Source of the DNA: Nitrosopumilus piranensis
GTDB taxonomy: Archaea > Thermoproteota > Nitrososphaeria > Nitrososphaerales > Nitrosopumilaceae
Assembly: GCF_000875775.1 (NCBI RefSeq)
Contig: NZ_CP010868.1
Location: 1,499,707-1,563,706 of the forward strand
Reading direction: 5' to 3'
DNA: 64,000 nt
The first letter of the stretch is position 1. Each line of letters opens with the position of its first letter. This document shows, piece by piece, positions 41,655 to 50,526 of the stretch. A model generated the notes under the pieces. That model was not told where the DNA came from. It did no database searches and saw only the letters and a list, made by a program, of their open reading frames with translations. The translations under genes and the position numbers were made by a program.

Positions 41655-42211
41655 AGTAGTTTTCGCACCGTTTCTGTTGCAACATCAATTACTTGTTTTG
41701 CTGTGAGATGATCCGTGTTAATTATTACATCAAAGACTGACTTGTCATCACCAAAATCAAAATCGTATAATTTTTTGTAGAGTGCCTTGTTCTTATCAAA
41801 TCGCTGCTTTGTTATTTGGTATGCTTCCTCAGAGCTCATGTCATCTCGTGATTGCATGCGTTTTGTGCTGCTCTCATGAGAGCCTTCTAGCCATATTTTG
41901 ATGCCGTCATTAACCAACCATGGTAAGGTGTAACTAGTAATTACCATCCCGCCTTCATTGAATAGTTTGGTTAGCTTTTCATCTAGTCTTTTATCAAACT
42001 CTGAATTTTGTTCTCTCTGATTTAGAAACTTCATTCCATCTTCTGTATCCCACCAATCATCACCTGATGAATCAAATCCTTGCTCTTTTGCCATCTCCTT
42101 GAGTACATCACCGCCACTAAGATATTGTAGTGAGAACTCTTCTGCTAGTCCTTTGGCAACAGTTGTCTTTCCTACAGCAGGAGGACCTGATATTACAATG
42201 GATTTTGTCAA
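41651..42211 (-). CDS. cmk: Cytidylate kinase
   Basis: Phosphorylates CMP/dCMP. It has the Walker A KSIVISGPPAVGKTTVAKGL, a substrate region YLSGGDVLKEMAKEQGFDSS, IWLEGSHESSTKRMQSRD (LID-like Arg residues) and a C-terminal NTDHLTAKQVIDVA. 186 residues, the archaeal size. It lies in the usual archaeal context between the EMC3-like gene and cbf5, overlapping both by 4 bases. Confidence 0.93.
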   Translation of the reverse strand: MTKSIVISGPPAVGKTTVAKGLAEEFSLQYLSGGDVLKEMAKEQGFDSSGDDWWDTEDGMKFLNQREQNSEFDKRLDEKLTKLFNEGGMVITSYTLPWLVNDGIKIWLEGSHESSTKRMQSRDDMSSEEAYQITKQRFDKNKALYKKLYDFDFGDDKSVFDVIINTDHLTAKQVIDVATETVRKLL

Positions 42212-42831
42212 CTGAGATCCATTGAGGTTTTTGTTAGTTTCATAATAATGCCACTAAACGCAATTGAGGAGAGGAAATACCAAGCCCAAAGGAACAATGC
42301 GTTTTCGGTAGTACAAACATGTTCGGGGTCTGCTGCTTGCTCTGCAGTACATGTCAGTTGGAATAAATCTCCGGGAATTACATTTAGCGGAATTGGAGAG
42401 ATAGCTACAGTATAAGAGAAGAGTTGTGGCAATACGAAATAAAATATCAAAATCAATGGAACAAATGTAATCATCATTGGTCTCATGTTCATCTGCATCA
42501 TCTCCATCGACATCTTGTTCATGTATGAGGATTTTTTGTTGAGCTCAGCTGTTTTTGCAGTATCTTTTGCTCTCATTGCAGCCATTCTTTCTTTTTGCCA
42601 TCCGCGAGTCTCTTTCATTATTCGTTTTAGCTTTACTTGATCAACCATCTTCTTTCTGACTCCAGAGTTGAAGATGTTTAGCAATATACCAAATCCGGCA
42701 ACTGCAAACATTGAGAGAATCAGGCCTTTGATGATGGGGTCATCGCTGCCAAGTGCACCTCTCTCACCTCCAAGAAAATCAAACTGGAGAGGTATTGATT
42801 CGATAAATAGTAGAATAATTCCAAAGTCCAT
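42208..42831 (-). CDS. EMC3/TMCO1/DUF106-family membrane insertase (archaeal YidC-like)
   Basis: Predicted archaeal Oxa1-superfamily insertase that helps membrane proteins integrate. It has three membrane helices (residues about 25-45, 120-140, 180-200) with a basic coiled cytosolic hairpin between the first two (KRIMKETRGWQKERMAAMRA), and a Met-rich stretch (SMEMMQMNMRPMMITF) that would contact substrate. 207 residues. It sits with secY, adkA and cmk as in most archaea. Confidence 0.9.
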   Translation of the reverse strand: MDFGIILLFIESIPLQFDFLGGERGALGSDDPIIKGLILSMFAVAGFGILLNIFNSGVRKKMVDQVKLKRIMKETRGWQKERMAAMRAKDTAKTAELNKKSSYMNKMSMEMMQMNMRPMMITFVPLILIFYFVLPQLFSYTVAISPIPLNVIPGDLFQLTCTAEQAADPEHVCTTENALFLWAWYFLSSIAFSGIIMKLTKTSMDLS

Positions 42832-42834
42832 TTT

Positions 42835-43422
42835 TTACAGTCCTAATGATTGAATTATCTTATCTGCTGCTTCATCAACCTTTCCCTCACGATTCAAGAT
42901 GTACTTGACTGGAGAGCCAGTAATTACTGAACATGCTGAAATCATGCCTGACTGGACGTCTAGTTCCGTCTTTACATTTGCAAGAGTGTTTTTGTCTCTG
43001 TTTCGGGTCTCATCAGTCATTCGTCTGCTATAGATTTCCTCAGGCTTTGCTGAAACTGAGATAAAGTTTGATGGTTTTATGATTTTGAGGACATGCTCTG
43101 GCAGTCCTGGATAGTATCCTTCTGGAGAACTGATGAATGCATGAGTATCAATAATTACAATTTCTTCAGTGCATGCAGCAATATTTTCAGCTGCAATCTT
43201 TTGTAGCTCTTGCTGTTTTGTTACAGGTAGTTTTCTTAATTCATCTCTGTCATTGAGACCGTTTTGTTTTGCAACCTCAAACATTAGTGTTCCATAGCTT
43301 ACAACATTGACACTTTTTTGTTGGCTTTTGATGTGGTCTAGTATCTTTGATAATAATGTAGTCTTCCCAACTCCGGGGATTCCAACTAGGATGATTTTTT
43401 TACTTTCTGCCAAGCAAAGCAC
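42835..43422 (-). CDS. adkA: Archaeal adenylate kinase
   Basis: Balances ATP, ADP and AMP. The P-loop is KIILVGIPGVGKTTLLSKI, followed by VVSYGTLMFEVAKQNGLNDR, EIVIIDTHAFISSPEGYYPG and KPEEIYSRRMTDETRNRDKN, the trimeric archaeal AdkA pattern rather than the bacterial one with a LID. 195 residues. The start is TTG at 43422 or the TTG three codons later; both lie inside the end of secY. Confidence 0.93.
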   Translation of the reverse strand: MLCLAESKKIILVGIPGVGKTTLLSKILDHIKSQQKSVNVVSYGTLMFEVAKQNGLNDRDELRKLPVTKQQELQKIAAENIAACTEEIVIIDTHAFISSPEGYYPGLPEHVLKIIKPSNFISVSAKPEEIYSRRMTDETRNRDKNTLANVKTELDVQSGMISACSVITGSPVKYILNREGKVDEAADKIIQSLGL

Positions 43423-44830
43423 CCAAACGCGGCATTACAACTTCGACTTGTTCTCTAACCAATTGCGTGTAGTAGTTGATGAGAATATCTACCATAAGTA
43501 AAATTCCAATACCAGAACCAAATACACCCAAGACATCAGATACTCCTGCTAGTAGACCCAAAATAGTTGAGCCAATGATTGTAACTGATGGAATGTATTT
43601 GTTCAACAATGCTTCTACTGGTTTGTTTGATCTTCTAAATCCAGGAATTTGCACGTCTGCATCAAGTAAGTTCTGAGCTGCACTCTTTGGTGAAAGACCA
43701 CCTAGCTCTACCCATAACCTACCAAATACAATTACGATTCCAATCATGAATAATACATAGCCAACTGCACGTCCAGGATCCAAGATTGCAACATCTAGTC
43801 CTCTAGGTGGTGTGATGTAGTAGATAAGACCACCAATTGGGCTAGACGGACTTGTCGGGTCAAATTGCGCTATGAAATTCATAAAGAAATTATTGTTACG
43901 CGGGTTCATGTTGGCCCACAACATCTGGAAGATAAAGACGGCGTTTGCAGTAAGTGCAGATGCCAAGATAACTGGAATATTTGATACATACATCATCTTA
44001 ATTGGATAGACTGCAGAGAAACCTCTGTATTTTGTAGATACGATTGGAATCTCAATCTTCATTCCTTGTGTAAATACAAGTATCAGTAAGACTCCCGCAG
44101 TAAGACACAAACCAAAGATGCTCGGAAGCTGGTTTGAACGGAAGAATACATTTGAGAGATCACCTGCCATAATTGATTGGCCGATGTATGGTAAGATACC
44201 AATAGTTCCTCCATCACCTGCCGGTAACGGGCTAAACAGACTCCACAAAATTTGTTGAGCAACACCTGCCATAATGAAAAGACTGATTCCACTACCAAGA
44301 CCCCAGCCTTTCTGAATTAATTCGTCTAAGAACATGATGATAATTGACGCGGCCATCAGCTGTCCGACCATAATATACAGTATGTTAGGATCCGCTACTC
44401 CAGGACCATAGACTGCTACGCCATATACAATGGACTCTGCTACAATTACAACATAAGTTACCAACTTTGTTGCAGTCTGAAAGATACCTCTCTCTTCGGG
44501 TTTCTTAAAGTCAAACTTGAGAATGTCTGAACCTCTAAGTAATTGCATCAAGAGTCCTGCAGTTACAATCGGCCCAATTCCTAATTCAACAAGTGTGCCT
44601 TGTTGTGATGCAAAAATTACTCTAGCAAATGCTAGAAAGTCAAATTCAGGGGTTGTTGCTCCAAATAGTGGTGTCTGTCCCATTACCATGTAGATGAGTA
44701 ATGCAACTCCACACCAGAGTAATCTAGTTGATAATGGAATCTTCTTTTTTGGTTTTGGAACCTGTGGTAGATAGGGCTCTGCTTTGAAAACTACTTTTCT
44801 AATAACTGCTGTAACTGTACCCTCAGCCAT
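43400..44830 (-). CDS. secY: Protein translocase subunit SecY
   Basis: Pore-forming subunit of the Sec61/SecYEG channel. Ten membrane helices over 476 residues, with the plug/TM2 region (FDFLAFARVIFASQQGTLVE), LGIGPIVTAGLLMQLLRGSD, GWGLGSGISLFIMAGVAQQI and the cytosolic loop KYRGFSAVYPIKMMYVSNIP. It overlaps rpl15 by 8 bases and adkA by 23. Its partner SecE is at 56714. Confidence 0.97.
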   Translation of the reverse strand: MAEGTVTAVIRKVVFKAEPYLPQVPKPKKKIPLSTRLLWCGVALLIYMVMGQTPLFGATTPEFDFLAFARVIFASQQGTLVELGIGPIVTAGLLMQLLRGSDILKFDFKKPEERGIFQTATKLVTYVVIVAESIVYGVAVYGPGVADPNILYIMVGQLMAASIIIMFLDELIQKGWGLGSGISLFIMAGVAQQILWSLFSPLPAGDGGTIGILPYIGQSIMAGDLSNVFFRSNQLPSIFGLCLTAGVLLILVFTQGMKIEIPIVSTKYRGFSAVYPIKMMYVSNIPVILASALTANAVFIFQMLWANMNPRNNNFFMNFIAQFDPTSPSSPIGGLIYYITPPRGLDVAILDPGRAVGYVLFMIGIVIVFGRLWVELGGLSPKSAAQNLLDADVQIPGFRRSNKPVEALLNKYIPSVTIIGSTILGLLAGVSDVLGVFGSGIGILLMVDILINYYTQLVREQVEVVMPRLGALLGRK

Positions 44831-45287
44831 TTTCTGTTAGCACCTCTTCCCCATCAGTTTTTTCTTTGGTAGCAGATAAGACTTCTCCGCCAACGGCTTT
44901 GAGTTTTTCTTCTGCAGATGCAGTAAACTGAGTTACTTTGACGGAATAAGCATTTGTTACTTTTCCGCCACCAAGGAGTTTCTCGTATCCTGCGCTTTGA
45001 AGGTCTACAATCTTCTTTCCTCCTTCTTCTTTACCGAACTTAGTAAACAAGTCATCAAGATCACGGACGCTAGCCCATTTCTTGGTAATATTTGGGTGAG
45101 GTGGTTTAGTTGAATCATGGCCATAATGATCTGGTTCGTCTTTTAGTGTTGTACTCCAATGATGCTTCATCATTCCAGTAACTCCAAGACCACCCTTGTG
45201 ACCACTTGCACGATGTTGACCTACTTGGCCCCATCCCATGTGGCGTCCTCCCCTAAGTCGTCTTGTCTTTCTTAATCTTGTTGCCAT
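44823..45287 (-). CDS. rpl15: 50S ribosomal protein L15 (uL15)
   Basis: Reads MATRLRKTRRLRGGRHMGWG then QVGQHRASGHKGGLGVTGMM, the archaeal uL15 N terminus, with a C-terminal domain ending in an acidic extension (KEKTDGEEVLTENG). 154 residues. Placed between L30 and SecY as in the standard spc operon; one base separates it from L30. Confidence 0.96.
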   Translation of the reverse strand: MATRLRKTRRLRGGRHMGWGQVGQHRASGHKGGLGVTGMMKHHWSTTLKDEPDHYGHDSTKPPHPNITKKWASVRDLDDLFTKFGKEEGGKKIVDLQSAGYEKLLGGGKVTNAYSVKVTQFTASAEEKLKAVGGEVLSATKEKTDGEEVLTENG

Positions 45288-45288
45288 G

Positions 45289-45756
45289 TTAAATCATATT
45301 CCTTACAATTGTTCCAAGTTCTTTGTTTGATCCTAGGACTCCTTTTTGACCATACAACTTTTTGGTGCTTCTCTTGAATCCAGTTCTTGGTGGTGCTAAT
45401 GCAAACCAGGGCTTTAGTGGTTTTAATTTTGATAGAGTTGCCTTTCCTTCTGAAAGTGCAGTTGCCAATTCATCAGAACTTGCAAACCCAAGTTCCTTCA
45501 AGTCTTCAGCAGTAATTTTTTGATATCCAGATTTTCTTGCCTTTTTGTCAATGAGTTCTTTTGCCAATTCAGAGTCAAGTTCAACCCATGAGACATAGTG
45601 CTGTACTTTTTTTAGCATTCCCAATGTGTTTTCTTTTGCTGGCAATATTGTTGCGCGATATTTCTTGTCTAGTTTTAAGAGCATCATGGTGTGGGTTGCC
45701 CAGTAAGGACAATCAGCTTGGCCTTTAATTCTAACAACAAGATATGCATTTGCCAT
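45289..45756 (-). CDS. rpl30: 50S ribosomal protein L30 (uL30)
   Basis: Begins MANAYLVVRIKGQADCPYWA and contains the uL30 core MLKKVQHYVSWVELDSELAK and the C-terminal archaeal/eukaryotic extension (PPRTGFKRSTKKLYGQKG). 155 residues, normal for archaea. Confidence 0.95.
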   Translation of the reverse strand: MANAYLVVRIKGQADCPYWATHTMMLLKLDKKYRATILPAKENTLGMLKKVQHYVSWVELDSELAKELIDKKARKSGYQKITAEDLKELGFASSDELATALSEGKATLSKLKPLKPWFALAPPRTGFKRSTKKLYGQKGVLGSNKELGTIVRNMI

Positions 45757-45762
45757 TTTTTA

Positions 45763-46485
45763 TCAACCCTGACTAAATGTCTGTCTAAGACAGTCCAAGA
45801 TAGCTTTTGAAGTAGAGTTCATTGTTGGAGTAGAGCCTTTTGCCGTAGTCCAAGCGTCTTTGAGACCTGCTAATTCCAATAATCGTTTAATTTTACCTCC
45901 AGCTACCAGACCTAATCCACGTGGTGCGGGAATAATTTCAATAGTAACACTTCCGCCCTTTCCTCTTACTCTAAATGGAACAGAATGTTTTTGATCACAT
46001 CTACATTCCCAACTGCCACATCCCATCTTGATTGGGTTGACGTTAAGATAAGCAGCGTTTGTTGCCTTTTCAATTGCAATTCTCATTTGTTTTGATTTAC
46101 CTTGACCAATTCCCAAGTAACCGTTCTCGTTTCCAGTTGCAACGATTGCTTTGAATCTAGTTGATTGTCCGTTTGATGTCATCTTTTGAATAATCCCAAC
46201 ATCAACTACCTCACTCTTCAAATCAGGAAGTAGTTTTTTGATAATTCCTGCTTCTTGAATTCTTAATCCTAATTCAATAATTTCTTCAAGAGATGTAATT
46301 TCTCCTGATGCTACTTTTTGTCCCAAGATTGTTTTTGGAACCCAAACTTCTTCTTCTGGTTCTCTACGTGGTCTTCTTGGACGGTCTCCACCTTTTGAAC
46401 CACCAGGTGGGCCTCTACCATAAGTTGGTGGAGCTTTTCCTCTTGGTCCGCCTTGTGCGGGTTTAGATTGTGCTGTTTGACTCAT
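45763..46485 (-). CDS. rps5: 30S ribosomal protein S5 (uS5)
   Basis: Has a long Pro/Gly/Arg-rich N-terminal tail (QGGPRGKAPPTYGRGPPGG) before the conserved body: KTILGQKVASGEITSLEEI, VGIIQKMTSNGQSTRFKAIV, GNENGYLGIGQGKSKQMRIA and RGLGLVAGGKIKRLLELAG. 240 residues; the tail is longer than in most archaea. Lies one base after L18. Confidence 0.96.
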   Translation of the reverse strand: MSQTAQSKPAQGGPRGKAPPTYGRGPPGGSKGGDRPRRPRREPEEEVWVPKTILGQKVASGEITSLEEIIELGLRIQEAGIIKKLLPDLKSEVVDVGIIQKMTSNGQSTRFKAIVATGNENGYLGIGQGKSKQMRIAIEKATNAAYLNVNPIKMGCGSWECRCDQKHSVPFRVRGKGGSVTIEIIPAPRGLGLVAGGKIKRLLELAGLKDAWTTAKGSTPTMNSTSKAILDCLRQTFSQG

Positions 46486-46486
46486 T

Positions 46487-46969
46487 TTATTTTACCTCAG
46501 TATCAATTGTAGATTTCATTTTGGAAATTTCGTTTTTAACAGTAAGATGTTCTCCGTTGATTCTATCTTCGGATGGAAAAGTTTCTTCATCAGCTGGAAC
46601 TTCTAGACCGGCATCAATTACGCCCTTAAGAGCGGCTGCCATTCTTTGGGTGTATCTTCTTGTTCCAGTATACAAGATTGCATCCTTTGCACCCTGTCCA
46701 AGTGCTTTCTTTCCTGCCAGATATCCTGTAAGATATGCTGCAGGTACACTCTTTCTAGAACCCTTCCAGCCTTTTTCTAACAGATATCTAGAGTGTGCAG
46801 ATGCAACAACCTTGTCGCCTGTCATTCCAGGCTTTAGAATTTGGACTTGAGTATTTTCATTAGTAATATTTACAGTGATAAAGTCACGCTTACCCATCAA
46901 CATTGTACCGCGTTTTTTATAATTGGTCTTCTCTTCCCTTAATCTTCTCAATATTTTTGAATAGGCCAT
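46487..46969 (-). CDS. rpl18: 50S ribosomal protein L18 (uL18)
   Basis: 5S-rRNA-binding protein: SKILRRLREEKTNYKKRGTM, FITVNITNENTQVQILKPGM, VVASAHSRYLLEKGWKGSRK and PAAYLTGYLAGKKALGQGAK. 160 residues. It is the first gene of this unit, with a good TATA box 28-31 bases upstream, so the spc operon is broken here and L19e/L32e, normally upstream, are found at 54305-55148. Confidence 0.96.
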   Translation of the reverse strand: MAYSKILRRLREEKTNYKKRGTMLMGKRDFITVNITNENTQVQILKPGMTGDKVVASAHSRYLLEKGWKGSRKSVPAAYLTGYLAGKKALGQGAKDAILYTGTRRYTQRMAAALKGVIDAGLEVPADEETFPSEDRINGEHLTVKNEISKMKSTIDTEVK

Positions 46970-46993
46970 GTATAGAATTCGAGTTTGAACGTG

Positions 46994-47004
46994 CTCTTAT
47001 ATAC
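46994..47004 (-). promoter_or_regulatory. Promoter TATA box of the L18-S5-SecY operon
   Basis: On the minus strand GTATATAAGAG lies about 30 bases before the L18 ATG at 46969 and directly after the argF stop, in a 36-base intergenic space. This fits an archaeal TATA box giving a leader of only a few bases. Confidence 0.6.
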
Positions 47005-47005
47005 G

Positions 47006-47920
47006 TTAAGCGCGAATTAGAGAGGCAAGCAATGCCTTTTGAGTGTGAAGGCGGTTTTCTGCCTCATCCCAAATAACAGACTGCGGTCCATCAATTACAG
47101 ATGATGTAACTTCTTGATCTCTTTTTGCTGGAAGACAATGCATAAAGATCGCATCTTTGTTTGCAGACTTCATCAGTTTTGGGTTGACTTGGTACTTTGG
47201 AAGAAACTTTTTGATTCTCTTTGGATCATCATTATGAATAGAAGAATACGTATCAGTTACAACTACATCAGCATTTTTTGCTGCAGCAATAGGATCAGTA
47301 GTCAATTTTATCTTAGTTGATTTTTGTGCTTCTTTTACTGTCTTTTTGTCAGGCTCAAAGCCCTTTGGAGTTGCAATAGACATGGAGGCACCTGACAATG
47401 CTGCGCCATAAATCATAGAGTTGCAGACATTATTGCCATCACCAACCCATGCAATCTTTATTCCCTGGAGTTTCTTTTTCTTTTCTTTTATTGTCATAAA
47501 GTCAGCTAATATTTGGCAGGGATGAAATGCATCTGAAAGTCCATTGATTACTGGAATCGTTGCATGCTGAGATAATTTTTCTAGCAAGTCATGATCATAA
47601 ACTCGGGCCATAATACAATCAGTGTATCGCGACAAAGTCTTTGCAGTATCTTCAACTGACTCGCCACGAGAGAGTTGCATGTCATTTGATGAGAGATTAA
47701 CTGCATAGCCTCCTAGCTGAGACATTCCAATTTCAAAACTTACTCGTGTTCGAGTAGACGGTTTTTGGAAAATCATTGTTAGTGTTTTGTTTTTTAGAAG
47801 AGGTTTGTTTCCACCTTTTTTGAGTTCTTTTTTTAGTTTGATTGATTCATCAATTAGGCCCACAAATTCCTTTGGGGATAATTCCGCTAAAGTGAGTAAA
47901 TTTTTTGTTTTTAGTTTCAT
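47006..47920 (-). CDS. argF: Ornithine carbamoyltransferase
   Basis: Makes citrulline from ornithine and carbamoyl phosphate in arginine synthesis. It has KPSTRTRVSFEIGMSQLGGY (carbamoyl-phosphate loop), NGLSDAFHPCQILADFMTIK and FMHCLPAKRDQEVTSSVID with the catalytic HCLPA. 304 residues, normal. Its ATG overlaps the ftsY stop by 4 bases, so it is co-transcribed with pfdA-ftsY. Confidence 0.95.
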   Translation of the reverse strand: MKLKTKNLLTLAELSPKEFVGLIDESIKLKKELKKGGNKPLLKNKTLTMIFQKPSTRTRVSFEIGMSQLGGYAVNLSSNDMQLSRGESVEDTAKTLSRYTDCIMARVYDHDLLEKLSQHATIPVINGLSDAFHPCQILADFMTIKEKKKKLQGIKIAWVGDGNNVCNSMIYGAALSGASMSIATPKGFEPDKKTVKEAQKSTKIKLTTDPIAAAKNADVVVTDTYSSIHNDDPKRIKKFLPKYQVNPKLMKSANKDAIFMHCLPAKRDQEVTSSVIDGPQSVIWDEAENRLHTQKALLASLIRA

Positions 47921-49290
47921 CTCTTAAAGAACCCGAACCTACTCTTTTTCTTTTTTGGTTCTTCTTTATCATGTTTGTGAATTTCTTCATCTTCATCATC
48001 ATCTTTAGATTCTCCAGGATTTGGTTTTCCATCTTTAATCCATTGACGAATCTTGTTACCTAGATTGATAGCTTTATCATCATTTTCTGGGGGAGGAACA
48101 TCAAACAAATCTGAATAAGTTGTAATCTCATCATCAGTAATTCCTTCAAACGGATCATCAGAAGTTGGTTCTGGTGTTGGTTCTGGTGTTGGTTCTGGTG
48201 TTGGTTCTGGTGTTGGTTCTGGTGTTGGTTCTGGTGTTGGTTCTGGTGTTGGTTCTGGTGTTGGTTCTGGTGTTGGTTCTGGTGTTGGTTCTGGTGTTGG
48301 TTCTGGTGTTGGTTCTGGTGTTGGTTCTGGTGTTGGTTCTGGTGTTGGTTCTGGTGTTGGTTCTTTCTTAATATCAACTCCTTCAAGAGTTCCAAAAACT
48401 GTTTCAAGGAAAGTCTTCTTATCAAAAGGCTTTAGATCAGGATATTCTTGTCCAACTCCAACAAACATCACAGGAGTCGATGTTACTTTTACAATAGATA
48501 ATGCAGCACCACCTCTTGCATCAGCGTCACTTTTTGTCAAAATAGAACCATCAAATTTCACATGCTCATGGAATTCACGTGCTTGGTTAACAGTATCATT
48601 TCCAGCTAAAGAGTCACCTACAAAAATTTTCAAATCAGGATTTACAACTTTGGTGATTTTTTCAATCTGCTGCATCAAGTTTTCACTTGTTTGCATTCGT
48701 CCAGCAGTATCAATTAGGACAACATCTGTTTTGTGAGATTTTGCATACAACACAGCATCACGTGCAACAGCAGCAGGATCAGAGTTGTAATTTTGTGCAA
48801 CAAGTTTTAGGTTAAGACGATTGGTGTGTTCTCGTAGTTGCTCAATGGCACCAGCTCTAAAAGTATCGGCTGCTGCAACAACAACAGAATATTTTGCTTG
48901 TTGTAACATATGTGCAACTTTGGCGAGCGATGTTGTTTTTCCAGTACCGTTAATTCCAACAAATAAAATCAAGTAAGGTTGCTCTTGTTGTTTTTTTTCA
49001 TTAATTCTTTGGAAGAGATCAATCTCTCCGGCATTATCAAAGTGTGTAGAAATACTTGAAATCAAACTGTCTTTAACAAACTTTTCAATTTCTTTTTTGT
49101 CAACTTTAGAGCCAATCAGTTTTTCTTTTAGATCATCTTTAATGGAATCAATTACTTCTGTTGCAACATCAGACTCTAAGAGAGCAATTTCTAATTCAAA
49201 GAGAATGTCTTCAATGTCTTTTTCATTGAGTTCTTTTTCGCCTAAACTTTTCGCTGCATTAGAAAACGCACTACGAAGTTTATCAAACAT
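47917..49290 (-). CDS. ftsY: Signal recognition particle receptor FtsY with C-terminal EPTP repeats
   Basis: SRP GTPase receptor that docks ribosome-nascent chains at SecY. The N and G domains occupy residues 1-300: LFVGINGTGKTTSLAKVAHM (G1), VVAAADTFRAGAIEQLREHT (DTFRAAA-like), LIDTAGRMQTSENLMQQI, ILTKSDADARGGAALSI. An insertion not usual in FtsY follows: 16 EPTP units (about 310-375), an acidic segment (DDDEDEE) and a basic amphipathic tail (KKKKSRFGFFKR) that may bind membrane. Bacterial FtsY carries its acidic membrane-tethering part at the N terminus; here the extension is C-terminal. Confidence 0.95.
   Translation of the reverse strand: MFDKLRSAFSNAAKSLGEKELNEKDIEDILFELEIALLESDVATEVIDSIKDDLKEKLIGSKVDKKEIEKFVKDSLISSISTHFDNAGEIDLFQRINEKKQQEQPYLILFVGINGTGKTTSLAKVAHMLQQAKYSVVVAAADTFRAGAIEQLREHTNRLNLKLVAQNYNSDPAAVARDAVLYAKSHKTDVVLIDTAGRMQTSENLMQQIEKITKVVNPDLKIFVGDSLAGNDTVNQAREFHEHVKFDGSILTKSDADARGGAALSIVKVTSTPVMFVGVGQEYPDLKPFDKKTFLETVFGTLEGVDIKKEPTPEPTPEPTPEPTPEPTPEPTPEPTPEPTPEPTPEPTPEPTPEPTPEPTPEPTPEPTPEPTPEPTSDDPFEGITDDEITTYSDLFDVPPPENDDKAINLGNKIRQWIKDGKPNPGESKDDDEDEEIHKHDKEEPKKKKSRFGFFKR
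48167..48358 (-). repeat. 12-bp tandem repeat x16 within ftsY (EPTP)
   Basis: Sixteen identical copies of GGTTCTGGTGTT (plus-strand reading) in tandem, plus a partial seventeenth. They encode EPTP and keep the frame. The complete lack of synonymous variation shows recent expansion or homogenisation; long stop-free frames on both strands across this block are artefacts of the repeat. Confidence 0.97.
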
Positions 49291-49293
49291 GGT

Positions 49294-49743
49294 TTATCCC
49301 GATTGTGGAGGTTGACCTTGTTGTTGACCGGATTGTTGCATGGCTTGCATCATTTGATTGACTTGGGCTTTGCCTTGTTCTAATCTTTGAGCAGCATCTT
49401 GTTTTTTTGCAGCAGTATCTTGTATTGCAATTTCAATTTCTTTGATTCGCTCTTCAAGATAATTAATTGCAGAAGCAAAATCTTTTTCCACTGCAACACC
49501 TGCACCGATATTTAGAATTATTTTGCTGTTGGATGAAATTTTTGTTGGGATAAAAGTTCCCAATCCAATTGGGACAAGAGTATCTGATTCAGGATTCTGA
49601 CTAAGTGACTTTATTGATTCAATAGCTGCAGTTGCCTCTCTAAATACGCTCATGAATGTTCCCTCTCTTTGAGATAAATCTGCAAAATAGGTTTCAAGCA
49701 TTTGCATTTGTTGCATCAATTGCTCTGCTTGTTCTTGACTCAT
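49294..49743 (-). CDS. pfdA: Prefoldin alpha subunit
   Basis: Two coiled-coil helices around a double beta hairpin: EQLMQQMQMLETYFADLSQR, LVPIGLGTFIPTKISSNSKI with LNIGAGVAVEKDFASAINYL, and a second helix IKEIEIAIQDTAAKKQDAAQ, then a Q-rich tail. 149 residues, typical. It lies 3 bases before ftsY, a common archaeal pair. Confidence 0.94.
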   Translation of the reverse strand: MSQEQAEQLMQQMQMLETYFADLSQREGTFMSVFREATAAIESIKSLSQNPESDTLVPIGLGTFIPTKISSNSKIILNIGAGVAVEKDFASAINYLEERIKEIEIAIQDTAAKKQDAAQRLEQGKAQVNQMMQAMQQSGQQQGQPPQSG

Positions 49744-49829
49744 TTACAACAAGGCTTTCTCTTATGGTTATAAATTCATTCATAGATTCAACCAAAAATG
49801 TAGAATAAATAAAAAATAAAGAATGGACT

Positions 49830-50450
49830 TTATTTTGCTTTAGAGAATCTGCTCTCTACCTCATCCCAGTTAACTACATTCCACCATGCTTCAATGTAAG
49901 CAGGTCTTTTGTTTTGGTAGTTGAGATAGTATGCGTGTTCCCAAACATCACAGCCTAACAATGGCACTAGTCCTTCAGTTCTAGGACTTGTTTGGTTTGG
50001 CATTGATTTGTATTCAACCTTTCCAGAGGAAGGATTGTATACTAACCATCCCCAACCACTGCCTTGAATTACTGCTGTAGTGGATGAAAATTTCTCTTTG
50101 AAGTCAGCAAAGCTTCCAAAGGAATCATTGATTGCATCAGCAATTGATCCTCCAGGTTCACCGCCTCCATTTGGTTTCATGTTGTTCCAAAATAGCCTAT
50201 GGTTGTCATAACCACCACCGTTGAAATTAATTGCACCTCTTTTGTCCTCTGGAACAGACTTGATATCAGACAAAATGTCTAAGATATCTTTGTCTTGAAT
50301 TTCAGCTGGACATGTTTCAAGAGCTGCATTTAGTTTGTCAGTGTATGTTTGATGATGCTTTGTGTGGTGAATCTCCATCGTTCTTGCGTCAATGTGAGGT
50401 TCTAATGCATCATAAGCATATGGCATTTCAGGAAGTTCGTATTTTCCCAT
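49830..50450 (-). CDS. sodA: Superoxide dismutase, Fe/Mn type
   Basis: Converts superoxide to peroxide and oxygen. The metal ligands are visible in [20 protein letters not shown] (His), [20 protein letters not shown] (His) and [20 protein letters not shown] (Asp and His). 206 residues, normal. Cytosolic (no signal). An ammonia oxidiser with high oxygen exposure would need it. Single gene with its own promoter. Confidence 0.97.
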   Translation of the reverse strand: MGKYELPEMPYAYDALEPHIDARTMEIHHTKHHQTYTDKLNAALETCPAEIQDKDILDILSDIKSVPEDKRGAINFNGGGYDNHRLFWNNMKPNGGGEPGGSIADAINDSFGSFADFKEKFSSTTAVIQGSGWGWLVYNPSSGKVEYKSMPNQTSPRTEGLVPLLGCDVWEHAYYLNYQNKRPAYIEAWWNVVNWDEVESRFSKAK

Positions 50451-50526
50451 GGGGACTTTTGATAGCTTATTCCATTTATTGGTTTACAGGTAATCATTTT
50501 TACTTGTTAAAATTGATACAAGATTT

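Noticed and set aside
48167-48358. Regular short repeats that could suggest a CRISPR array.
   Set aside because: Units are contiguous 12-mers without spacers and encode EPTP in frame.
48165-48371. A stop-free plus-strand frame encoding a Val-Leu dipeptide repeat, and a minus-strand frame of Asn-Gln-His-Gln repeats, across the ftsY repeat.
   Set aside because: They are by-products of the 12-bp repeat being free of stops in several frames; the ftsY frame is the one that continues into conserved GTPase sequence.
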